Source of the DNA: Bacteroidales bacterium UBA1458
GTDB taxonomy: Bacteria; Bacteroidota; Bacteroidia; Bacteroidales; VadinHA17
Assembly: GCA_002325785.1 (NCBI GenBank)
Contig: DCSU01000167.1
Location: 1,916 to 8,406, forward strand
Direction: 5' to 3'
DNA: 6,491 nucleotides
The notes under the pieces are model-generated. The model worked only from the letters and a program-made list of their open reading frames with translations. It was not told where the DNA came from and ran no database searches. Within the stretch, counting starts at the first letter, position 1. Each line of letters begins with the position of its first letter. Made by a program: the position numbers and the translations under genes. Below, piece by piece: positions 1-6,149 of the stretch.

Positions 1-105
1 AAAAAGAAAATTATCAAGTATCGGTAGGGTATTCTTTGAACTGATAACCCTGCTTATTGCCTGCAAATGACCCAGAAGTTCCGTGCTTGATACAACAAAT
101 TTCAT
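1..105 (-). CDS. dnaN: DNA polymerase III subunit beta (sliding clamp), N-terminal fragment
   Basis: This is the 5' end of dnaN; the gene continues past the left edge of the window. The beta clamp is a ring-shaped dimer that encircles DNA and tethers the replicative polymerase and other DNA enzymes. Reading the minus strand from the ATG at 105-103 gives 35 codons with no stop: it begins MKFVVSSTELLGHLQAISRV and then has ISSKNTLPILDNFLF. The pattern MKF-V-SS at the start, the helix LLxHLQAIxxVI and the motif KNTLPILDNFLF match the start of domain 1 of DnaN as remembered from Bacteroidota. The start needs no adjustment because family members begin at this same methionine. It lies 127 bases downstream of gldFG in the same direction. 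No dnaA or recF is visible, so this is not the classic dnaA-dnaN-recF order within the part seen. Only about a tenth of the protein is present, but the match is specific. Confidence 0.93.
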   Translation of the reverse strand, partial: MKFVVSSTELLGHLQAISRVISSKNTLPILDNFLF

Positions 106-151
106 ATTGTCATTATTTTAAGTTATCCCGAATTACGTCTATATTAACCTG

Positions 152-174
152 CAACTCATTGATTTAGTGAGTTG
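152..174. repeat. Perfect 7-bp inverted repeat (hairpin) between gldFG and dnaN
   Basis: CAACTCA at 152-158 is repeated as its reverse complement TGAGTTG at 168-174, with a 9-base loop between them. It lies in the gap between the end of gldFG and the start of dnaN, 47 bases before the dnaN ATG. Neither side is followed by a run of T, so it is not a standard intrinsic terminator. It could be a weak transcription stop for the gldFG transcript, a structure in the dnaN leader, an operator for a dimeric regulator, or chance. Confidence 0.4.
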
Positions 175-227
175 TCTGCTTTGGAAGCCGGTTTATCAAT
201 ATTACAAAAAATTATCTTACCCTCAAA

Positions 228-235
228 CAAATTTA
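228..235 (-). promoter_or_regulatory. Candidate dnaN promoter, -7 box
   Basis: The minus strand reads TAAATTTG here, an exact match to the Bacteroidota -7 consensus TAnnTTTG. It overlaps the TAA stop codon of gldFG and would give a dnaN leader of roughly 115 bases that includes the inverted repeat at 152-174. No TTG is seen at a suitable -33 distance, and the stretch is AT-rich, so a chance match is quite possible. If it is not used, dnaN would depend on read-through from gldFG. Confidence 0.35.
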
Positions 236-2635
236 TTTCACTGAAATATAATGCCTCCGCTTCAGCCTGTTATAGGCAATTCCGGCGAGGATGATGATAA
301 TCACCGGCACCAGCGTATTCACCAGCTGCCACATGGTTCTCTGGCTCTTTATCCGGGCCTGGTCAAGGAGCCTGGGTTGTATCTCCCGCGAGCGCATCTC
401 AATGAGTCCGTTATCATTAACGAGGTAGTTTACGCAATTGACCAGGAAGTCCTTGTTACCGAAGGTCTGCATGGTATACCTGTCGAGGCCGAGGGTAAGC
501 GGCTCCGCCACCCCTCCCTGCCATCTGACCTCGTTCCTGATGATGTCGCCGTCAGCCACCACTATCATCTTCGTCGGTTTGCTCTCCCTGACAATCTCTC
601 TTCCTGCTGCTCCCATGATGCTCTCGGTCATCCTGTTGGTGAACACAGAACTGAAGGTACCCTCGAGAAGCACCGCAACAGGCAGGGCTCCGGCAATGAA
701 CATCTCTTCATCGGGTTGCTCATCGGCCTCATCAAGCGAGATCACCAGCGGCGGTGATATCGTTCGTGTCTGGCCGCTCGTGGTAAGCAGAACACTCTTT
801 TTTATGCCCGGGTCACGGCCAACGGTATCCACCGTACCGGCAAACTCAGCCTTGACCCTGTTGAGGTTTCGCGTTACAGGATGCTCTTCCGAGGGCCGCA
901 GCAAGGGGTAATAGATCCACGGAGCAGGGACATACTGTGCCTCTCCGCCAGGGTTCGTCACCTTAAGCGGGATGAGCATGCACTCCAGATCCTGAATGAT
1001 AACAGGGTTAATCCGGGCTCCGTACCTGAAGAGCATGTCAGAGAACGTCAGGGGTTCATAGAGTGCTACCGTTGATCCGAAAGTGAGACTGTCAGCGTTC
1101 ACAGTCACCTCCTCGGCCAGCCACATGACACGTCCCCCGTTCATGATGTACTGGTCTATGATGAACTTATCCTTCTCATCAAACTGTTTCGCCGGTGCTG
1201 CAATGATTATTGCGGCATAACGGTCAATTATGCCCGGCCTGCCGCCTATCACACCCCTGTCAACATTAAAGAATTTTGCAAGTTCGAGTGTAAGATCAGC
1301 CACGTAAACCTCCTCCAGCTCGCCATGTCCCTCGATGAAGGCAACTGTGTGAATGGTATCAGCGGTGGCAGTGGCAATAGCCTGTATGATCTCATATTCC
1401 AGGCCTTCCGTTGAATGCAGAAGATTGGTCTCGGCGGGGAGTGACGGATTATTCCTCAGGAAATTGACAGGGATGACCGTCTCACCGCATGTGACAGTGA
1501 ACGAAGGGAATATTTTCTTCTGTGTTCTCCCACCCTCGCCATCGGAGGCCATCACATTCACCGGCATCAGTCCGCGGCTCATCAGAAGGTTGTGGTAATC
1601 CTCGCGCTCCACTGGGTCAGATGACCCGGATGGGTTGATGAAGTCATATGAGATCTTCCTGCCCGAGTTGATCCGGAACTCGTCAAGATACTGTCCGGCG
1701 CTGCGTCGCAGCTTTCTGAAGCCTACAGGCATCTCGCCATCGAGGAAGACATCTACCTGTACCTCCCTGTCGAGCTCACTGAGTATCTTCCTGGTAGGCT
1801 CAGAGAGGGTAAAGCGCCTGTCCTCCGTCAGGTCTACCCTTATGTGAACAAGTGATATGAGTATGCATGCTGCTGCTGTGGCAGCGATGACAGCAAGTGG
1901 TTTCTTCAACGGGCTGCGGCGAAGCGAGATCCGTGCGGCCTCGGCGAAAAGAACCGTTACAAAAACAAAATATGTTACATCGCGGATATCGAGCACTCCC
2001 CTGCTTATGGACTTATAGTGTTCGTTGATGCCCATCGCTGACACCGCCTCGCTCATTGATGAAAGTCCAGGCAGCAGGGCGAGGGAGTCAAACCCGGTGA
2101 ACATTATGAACGAGAGAACGGCTGCGATGATGAATGAAATGACCTGGTTCCCGGTCAGGGAGGAGGCAAAGAGTCCGATGGCAGAATATACTGCTGCCAG
2201 CATCAGTAGCCCGATGAATGATCCGGCAGTGCCTCCCCTGTCGAGGTTACCGGGTGTCTCGCCCAGGATCCATACCGAGATAACGAAGACTATTGTTGGC
2301 AGCAGGGCAAGGAGCACCAGCGCCACTGAAGCAAGGAACTTACCGTAGATAACGGCGCCGTCGCCCACCGGACGTGACCATAACAGCTCCATTGTGCCTG
2401 AATGGCGCTCTTCGGAAAAGAGTCTCATGGTGATGGCAGGCACGAGAAAGAGGAATATCCATGGCGAGAGTACAAACAGTGTGTCGAGACCCGCATAGCC
2501 GCTGTCCAGCAGGTTCCACTGACCAGGCATGATCCACATAATCAGGCTGTTTGCCAGTAGAAAAACAATCATCACAATGTAGCCTGTGAGCGAGCTGAAA
2601 AACCCTGCTATCTCTTTTCTTAAGAGAGTGAACAT
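233..2635 (-). CDS. gldFG: GldF-GldG fusion: gliding-type ABC transporter permease plus auxiliary extracytoplasmic subunit
   Basis: This 800-residue protein joins two subunits that are separate genes in Flavobacterium johnsoniae. Residues 1 to about 240 are GldF, an ABC-2 type permease with six likely membrane helices (about 15-36, 53-73, 101-123, 139-160, 165-187, 220-236). It carries the coupling segment MRLFSEERHSGTMELLWSRP at 70-89 and conserved NLLDSGYAGL and TGNQVISF patches. Residues from about 246 are GldG: a signal-anchor helix at 246-264, then the hallmark RVDLTEDRRFTLSEPT (266-281), a long extracytoplasmic part with the ABC auxiliary-domain motifs FIEGHGELEE (433-442) and MNGGRVMWLAEEV (498-510), and a C-terminal helix at about 771-788 followed by a basic tail. 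The ATPase partner, GldA, is not in this window. GldA/F/G were linked to gliding in F. johnsoniae, but the proteins also occur in non-gliders and their transported substrate is not established. It is probably the last gene of the surE operon: the gap to the gene before it is 34 bases with no exact promoter box. Start and stop (TAA) are clear, and family members begin with this MFxLLRKEI-type sequence. Confidence 0.9.
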   Translation of the reverse strand: MFTLLRKEIAGFFSSLTGYIVMIVFLLANSLIMWIMPGQWNLLDSGYAGLDTLFVLSPWIFLFLVPAITMRLFSEERHSGTMELLWSRPVGDGAVIYGKFLASVALVLLALLPTIVFVISVWILGETPGNLDRGGTAGSFIGLLMLAAVYSAIGLFASSLTGNQVISFIIAAVLSFIMFTGFDSLALLPGLSSMSEAVSAMGINEHYKSISRGVLDIRDVTYFVFVTVLFAEAARISLRRSPLKKPLAVIAATAAACILISLVHIRVDLTEDRRFTLSEPTRKILSELDREVQVDVFLDGEMPVGFRKLRRSAGQYLDEFRINSGRKISYDFINPSGSSDPVEREDYHNLLMSRGLMPVNVMASDGEGGRTQKKIFPSFTVTCGETVIPVNFLRNNPSLPAETNLLHSTEGLEYEIIQAIATATADTIHTVAFIEGHGELEEVYVADLTLELAKFFNVDRGVIGGRPGIIDRYAAIIIAAPAKQFDEKDKFIIDQYIMNGGRVMWLAEEVTVNADSLTFGSTVALYEPLTFSDMLFRYGARINPVIIQDLECMLIPLKVTNPGGEAQYVPAPWIYYPLLRPSEEHPVTRNLNRVKAEFAGTVDTVGRDPGIKKSVLLTTSGQTRTISPPLVISLDEADEQPDEEMFIAGALPVAVLLEGTFSSVFTNRMTESIMGAAGREIVRESKPTKMIVVADGDIIRNEVRWQGGVAEPLTLGLDRYTMQTFGNKDFLVNCVNYLVNDNGLIEMRSREIQPRLLDQARIKSQRTMWQLVNTLVPVIIIILAGIAYNRLKRRHYISVK

Positions 2636-2669
2636 AACTTCAAGTTTGATGTAAAAATATCTAAAAGTT

Positions 2670-3821
2670 TCATGGCCTCACCGGCCTGCGGGCATTTTTG
2701 ATGTCAGTGATGGAGATGCCCGGATAATAAAATGTTATTATCTTGTCATAAGTGACTCTCTTTTCCGCCATCGCCTTGGCCCCGTCCTGGCAAAGTCCGA
2801 CACCGTGCCCGTATCCTCTGCCGCTCACAGTAAGGCTGTCACCTGCCGGTGTAAGGGTGAAGTAGGCTGACCGCAGATCAAACCGGAGACGAATCTCTTC
2901 GCTGGTGATACTTTTTCCCTGCACGGTACGGTTCATTACCCTGACCGGCTTGCTTCCCGGAGGTGAATAGAGTACGGCTTCTTCTCCGGGTTTAATGCCC
3001 TTCGTTCTAAGAAAACTGTTCCAGTCATTCATCGGAAGGCTCTTTTTCCAGACTGATGAGGCCGAATAGCCACACCACGGGTCGTTGACACTGACAAGGT
3101 ACGGGTAACCCGCCAGCCAGACATCAGCAGAGGAGGCCGTCACGCCTCCGCAGTTACCATGGAAGGCTGGCACAATAAGCATGCTGTCGCGGTCAATAAG
3201 CACCTTGCCTGCTGTTGCCCTGCAAGCTTCAATGATCGGGAGTTCGCTGATAAGTCCGAGGTAGACCTGGCAGTGGGTGTCATCGCATAGGTTATAACCG
3301 TCGAGTTCATGCCTGCCGGCGTTCCTGTATACATATGTGCGTGCCACAACAGCCTGTGCCTTGAAATAATCGGGCGGACCGTACTTGCCTGCCTCTGCAC
3401 GTACCACTCCGGGCAGATAACTTTCAACTGAGGTGACATTGATTATCTGAAGTGAACCGGGGAATGACTTTATCTTCAGCAGTCCGTCAAGGGTCTTCAC
3501 GGCCTCGTTGCGTGCCGGGGCGCGCAGCCTGAAAACGGAACTGCTGCCTGCAGGAGTGAATGTCAGCGAGTCAGCCACACCGGATATCCCGGAGAGAGTC
3601 ATGTAGATCACCCTCCCGGCATGGCGCGTGACAGCCACGGTCTCTCCCGGGAGAATCCTTACATCTCCGTGCTGTCCGTCGCTGAGCAGGTACACTCCAT
3701 TATCAGGAGTGAAAACCACCGTTACAGGCTTTGTGCGTGCAAAGATGCGTATTGACAACTCACCGTAGGCTGTGAGCGGGAACAGGGCAATTAAAATGGT
3801 TATGAATACTCTTGTCATCAT
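2670..3821 (-). CDS. Secreted SpoIID/LytB-domain protein, probable peptidoglycan lytic enzyme or amidase enhancer
   Basis: This protein has 383 residues. Residues 1-20 look like a cleavable signal peptide (MMTR, a hydrophobic core, then AYG before ELS), so it should act in the periplasm. The SpoIID/LytB domain follows from about residue 120. Visible motifs are VESYLPGVVRAE (132-143), whose final Glu143 aligns with the catalytic Glu of SpoIID; FKAQAVVARTYV (153-164); DDTHCQVYLG (180-189); FHGNCGGVTASSADVW (220-235); and SGRGYGHGVGLCQDGAKAMA (333-352) with a closing ITFYYPGI. SpoIID in spore formers is a lytic transglycosylase that cuts glycan strands stripped of stem peptides. LytB is an enhancer of the LytC amidase. 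Which activity applies here cannot be read from the sequence. There are six cysteines in the mature part (179, 184, 200, 224, 250, 344), some at positions usually Ser or Thr in Firmicute members. Its ATG overlaps the lpxB stop as ATGA, which suggests coupled translation; a second ATG directly follows and could also serve. No sporulation gene is nearby. Confidence 0.87.
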   Translation of the reverse strand: MMTRVFITILIALFPLTAYGELSIRIFARTKPVTVVFTPDNGVYLLSDGQHGDVRILPGETVAVTRHAGRVIYMTLSGISGVADSLTFTPAGSSSVFRLRAPARNEAVKTLDGLLKIKSFPGSLQIINVTSVESYLPGVVRAEAGKYGPPDYFKAQAVVARTYVYRNAGRHELDGYNLCDDTHCQVYLGLISELPIIEACRATAGKVLIDRDSMLIVPAFHGNCGGVTASSADVWLAGYPYLVSVNDPWCGYSASSVWKKSLPMNDWNSFLRTKGIKPGEEAVLYSPPGSKPVRVMNRTVQGKSITSEEIRLRFDLRSAYFTLTPAGDSLTVSGRGYGHGVGLCQDGAKAMAEKRVTYDKIITFYYPGISITDIKNARRPVRP

Positions 3822-4951
3822 CCCGCAACCATTTCCTTCAGGCTGCTGACCATATGCTCCGCCACCCGCACTGAGGCTCCGCCACCGCCCAGAACATCAC
3901 GGAGTTCATTATAGTCTCTCCTGATTATTTCATGTTTATAACCGGTTACAATGATATTTTGAAGTTCCGAGTGAAGCTTCCCCTGGTTAAGATCATCCTG
4001 TATCAGCTCCTTCACCACCTCACGGTCCATTATCAGGTTTACAAGCGAGATAAACCTGACCTTTATAACTCTTTTACCAAGGGTATAAGTCAGCGGACTG
4101 GTTTTGTAGCATACCACCTGCGGAACATCAAACAGGGCAGCTTCGAGTGTGGCGGTGCCTGACGTTACAAGTGCTGCCTCAGCCACCGAAAGAAGATCAT
4201 AGGTCCTGCCGTTAATTACCCTGACGGGCTGTGATCCAATTATGTCGTGGTACAATTCTGCCGGGAGGTGGTCCATGCCAGCAGTCACAAACTGGTAATC
4301 TGGAAAACCTGCCGCAACGCTGACCATTGCCGGAAGAATCCTGGTGACCTCCTGAAGCCTGCTGCCTGCAAGTAGCGCTATCACCGGCCTGGTATCGAGG
4401 CCCAGTGAGGCTCTGGTGGCATCACGGTCATGAGCCGGTCCGCGCCACGCCTCCACATGGTCCAGGAGGGGGTTCCCCAGGAATATGACACTGTAACCAT
4501 GACGACGGAAGAACTCCTTCTCAAATGGAAAGATGATATAAAGCCTGTCGACATACTTTTTTATCTGGGTCACCCTGCCCTCACGCCATGCCCATATTTT
4601 CGGTGAGATATAATAGAATACCTTGATCCCCAGCTGTTTAACATAGCGGGCTATTCGCAGGTTAAACCCCGGGTAATCGATCAGGATCACTACATCAGGC
4701 TTCATCTCTGCTATCTGGCTCCGGCATTCGCTGAAATTGGCTCTCACCTTCCGGATATTCACCAGCACCTCCCAGGCGCCCATGAAAGCCGTCTCGCGGT
4801 AGTGTTTCAGCAGCCTTCCGCCGGCCTCTCTCATGAGATCACCTCCCCAGCATGCGATGTCAGCATCCGGATCAGCCATGGCCAGGTTTCTGACAAGGCT
4901 GGAACCATGCAGATCGCCCGACGGCTCTCCGGCTATTATAAAATATTTCAT
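3818..4951 (-). CDS. lpxB: Lipid-A-disaccharide synthase
   Basis: LpxB joins UDP-2,3-diacylglucosamine and lipid X to form the beta-1,6 tetraacyl disaccharide 1-phosphate of lipid A, at the inner face of the cytoplasmic membrane. It is a GT-B fold glycosyltransferase of family GT19. The 377-residue length is close to E. coli LpxB (382). Motifs in order: IIAGEPSGDLHG at 5-16, LIDYPGFNLRIA at 90-101 with the conserved Asp92, YYISPKIWAWREGR at 113-126, FPFEKEFF at 141-148, FLGNPLLDH at 157-165, LLAGSRLQEV at 193-202 and VTSGTATLEAALFDVPQVVC at 262-281. The usual LPGSR is LAGSR here, which I recall as common in Bacteroidota. The start is the ATG one base after the stop of the small membrane protein gene, and the N-terminus begins exactly at the family's first beta strand. 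The stop overlaps the next gene's start by 4 bases. It shows that the host builds a lipid A outer membrane. Confidence 0.97.
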   Translation of the reverse strand: MKYFIIAGEPSGDLHGSSLVRNLAMADPDADIACWGGDLMREAGGRLLKHYRETAFMGAWEVLVNIRKVRANFSECRSQIAEMKPDVVILIDYPGFNLRIARYVKQLGIKVFYYISPKIWAWREGRVTQIKKYVDRLYIIFPFEKEFFRRHGYSVIFLGNPLLDHVEAWRGPAHDRDATRASLGLDTRPVIALLAGSRLQEVTRILPAMVSVAAGFPDYQFVTAGMDHLPAELYHDIIGSQPVRVINGRTYDLLSVAEAALVTSGTATLEAALFDVPQVVCYKTSPLTYTLGKRVIKVRFISLVNLIMDREVVKELIQDDLNQGKLHSELQNIIVTGYKHEIIRRDYNELRDVLGGGGASVRVAEHMVSSLKEMVAG

Positions 4952-4952
4952 C

Positions 4953-5249
4953 CTAGAGCAGCTTTATGCCGAACACGACAAAGGCCCATATCAAGGTTAT
5001 GCCGAGGACACCCTTGGAGGCTCTCAGCATGTCAAAATGGTTAAACAGAAGGAAGACCAGTATATTGGTGAATACCGAGACACTCATGACCTCTGTCAGA
5101 TTATCTGCCGCTATCATCTTCTGAAAGTACTGGCCCAGGGGCAGTCCGTGGCGCGTAACCATAAAGAAGACGAAAAATGCCAGCACCGGAAGGATCAATC
5201 CGGATGCTACTCCGGTAAGGGCATTGTTGAAGCGCTGTTTGGACCACAT
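4953..5249 (-). CDS. Small three-helix membrane protein of unknown function between surE and lpxB
   Basis: I do not recognise a named family. The 98-residue protein is strongly hydrophobic, with three likely membrane helices at about 10-32 (ending FFVFFMVT), 52-71 and 79-97, the last reaching almost to the C-terminus (WAFVVFGIKLL). A short loop at 33-51 (RHGLPLGQYFQKMIAADN) and another around 71-78 (HFDMLRAS) carry the polar residues. There is no signal peptide or catalytic motif. The frame is likely real: it starts one base after the surE stop and ends one base before the lpxB start, it fills that space exactly, and its composition is that of a membrane protein. Position suggests co-expression with lipid A synthesis, and an accessory role at the inner membrane is possible but only inferred. 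Confidence 0.83.
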   Translation of the reverse strand: MWSKQRFNNALTGVASGLILPVLAFFVFFMVTRHGLPLGQYFQKMIAADNLTEVMSVSVFTNILVFLLFNHFDMLRASKGVLGITLIWAFVVFGIKLL

Positions 5250-5250
5250 G

Positions 5251-6027
5251 TCAGAATTTGGTTTTGAGGGTGCTTATGAAAGAGTGTGCGGTCATATCCG
5301 TACCTACAGGCACCACTGAGACATAACCATTTTTTATAGCCCACTCATCGGTATCGGTTGATCCGGGTTCATGATTTATGAAGTTACCCGTGAGCCAGTA
5401 ATAGGTCTTGCCTGCAGGGTCTTTCCTTTTTTCGAACTCCTCTTTCCAGCTGCCCATTGCCTGGCGGACAACCACCATGCCTTTTATCTCTGAGGCAGGC
5501 AATGCCGGGATGTTTACATTCAGGCATATTCCATCCGGAAGTGCTTCGCGAAGCAGCTGTTTACAAACCTTACGGATGTACTCTTCGCATACCGAAAAAT
5601 CCGCTGTGGCTGAATAACTGTTAAGTGAGAATCCCACAGAGGTGATTTTATAAAGGCAACCCTCCAGAGCTGCTGCCATAGTTCCCGAATAGAGAACGCT
5701 GGCCGAGGCGTTTGACCCGTGGTTTATGCCTGAGACGATAAGGTCAGGCCGGCGTTCCATGAGCTGGTTGACGGCCAGCTTAACGCCGTCAGTAGGGGTT
5801 CCGCTGCATGCATACACCCTCTTGTTGTCATCCTCTTCCAGCAGCTTGACCCTCAGTGGTTGCTTGACGGTGAGCGCCTGTGACATTCCGCTGCGGCTCT
5901 CAGTGGCTGATATGACCACAAGTTTGCCAAACTCCTTCATGGTGTTTATGAGTGTACGGAGACCGGCAGCATAAAGGCCGTCATCATTTGTTATCAGTAT
6001 CAGTTTGTCTGTGGCTTCTAATTTCAT
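5251..6027 (-). CDS. surE: 5'/3'-nucleotidase SurE
   Basis: SurE is a cytoplasmic, divalent-metal-dependent nucleotidase that removes phosphate from 5' and 3' nucleoside monophosphates; some members also cut short polyphosphate. The chosen start gives 258 residues, normal for the family. Motifs: LILITNDDG at 9-17, SRSGMS at 44-49, CSGTPTDGVKLA at 74-85, PDLIVSGINHGSN at 94-106, VLYSGTMAAALEG at 111-123 and GYVSVVPVGTDMTAH near the C-terminus. Asp15, Asp16, Ser46 and Asn102 line up with the four metal ligands of Thermotoga SurE (8, 9, 39, 95), all shifted by seven. The frame stays open upstream to an ATG at 6072, which would add 15 residues (MVDHYRYICTSITCH). I reject that start because the exact -7 promoter box at 6047-6054 lies inside it and because SurE proteins begin just before the first beta strand. 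It is the first gene of the five-gene operon. Confidence 0.95.
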   Translation of the reverse strand: MKLEATDKLILITNDDGLYAAGLRTLINTMKEFGKLVVISATESRSGMSQALTVKQPLRVKLLEEDDNKRVYACSGTPTDGVKLAVNQLMERRPDLIVSGINHGSNASASVLYSGTMAAALEGCLYKITSVGFSLNSYSATADFSVCEEYIRKVCKQLLREALPDGICLNVNIPALPASEIKGMVVVRQAMGSWKEEFEKRKDPAGKTYYWLTGNFINHEPGSTDTDEWAIKNGYVSVVPVGTDMTAHSFISTLKTKF

Positions 6028-6046
6028 GTGGCATGTTATTGAGGTG

Positions 6047-6054
6047 CAAATATA
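6047..6054 (-). promoter_or_regulatory. Promoter of the surE operon, -7 box
   Basis: The minus strand reads TATATTTG, an exact match to TAnnTTTG, the -7 element used by the Bacteroidota primary sigma factor, and is followed by C as often seen. Transcription would begin about 5-8 bases further on, near 6040, leaving a leader of about 13 bases before the surE ATG at 6027. A possible -33 TTG lies at 6070-6072, though a 15-base spacer is short. No Shine-Dalgarno sequence is seen before the start. Confidence 0.68.
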
Positions 6055-6110
6055 ACGATAATGATCAACCAATTAATAAAGCCTGTGTGATGCCTCTAAC
6101 CTTTTTTACT

Positions 6111-6118
6111 TACTTTTG
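6111..6118 (+). promoter_or_regulatory. Promoter of pheT, -7 box
   Basis: The plus strand reads TACTTTTG, an exact match to TAnnTTTG, followed by C. The expected start of transcription is near 6124-6126, giving a leader of about 25 bases to the pheT ATG at 6150. The -33 element is poor: the best candidate is TGTG at 6084-6087 with a 23-base spacer. The box is back to back with the surE promoter, with 56 bases between the two -7 boxes. The short leader leaves no room for a T-box or a leader-peptide attenuator. Confidence 0.65.
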
Positions 6119-6149
6119 CATGTCATAAAAAACAGATAATTATACCGCA

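Noticed and set aside
106..235. Possible replication origin near dnaN
   Set aside because: The gap is AT-rich, but the TTATC-containing sites (for example near 123 and 193) each differ from the DnaA box TTATCCACA at two or more bases, there is no cluster, and no dnaA is present.
251..2348. Several plus-strand open frames of 64-168 codons opposite gldFG
   Set aside because: They lie wholly antisense to a well-supported gene, show no family motifs, and have the low-complexity Ser/Arg/Pro-rich look of shadow frames.
2636..2646. Small palindrome AACTTCAAGTT just before the gldFG start
   Set aside because: Arms of 5 bases around a single base cannot form a stable hairpin and such short AT-rich palindromes are expected by chance.
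2636..2669. Separate promoter for gldFG
   Set aside because: The best box on the minus strand is TATTTTTA, which misses the final G of TAnnTTTG, and there is no -33 TTG; read-through from the gene before is the simpler reading.
4802..5267. Plus-strand open frames of 80 and 144 codons across the lpxB-small protein-surE junctions
   Set aside because: They overlap three minus-strand genes whose boundaries fit to the base; their translations show no domain or membrane pattern.
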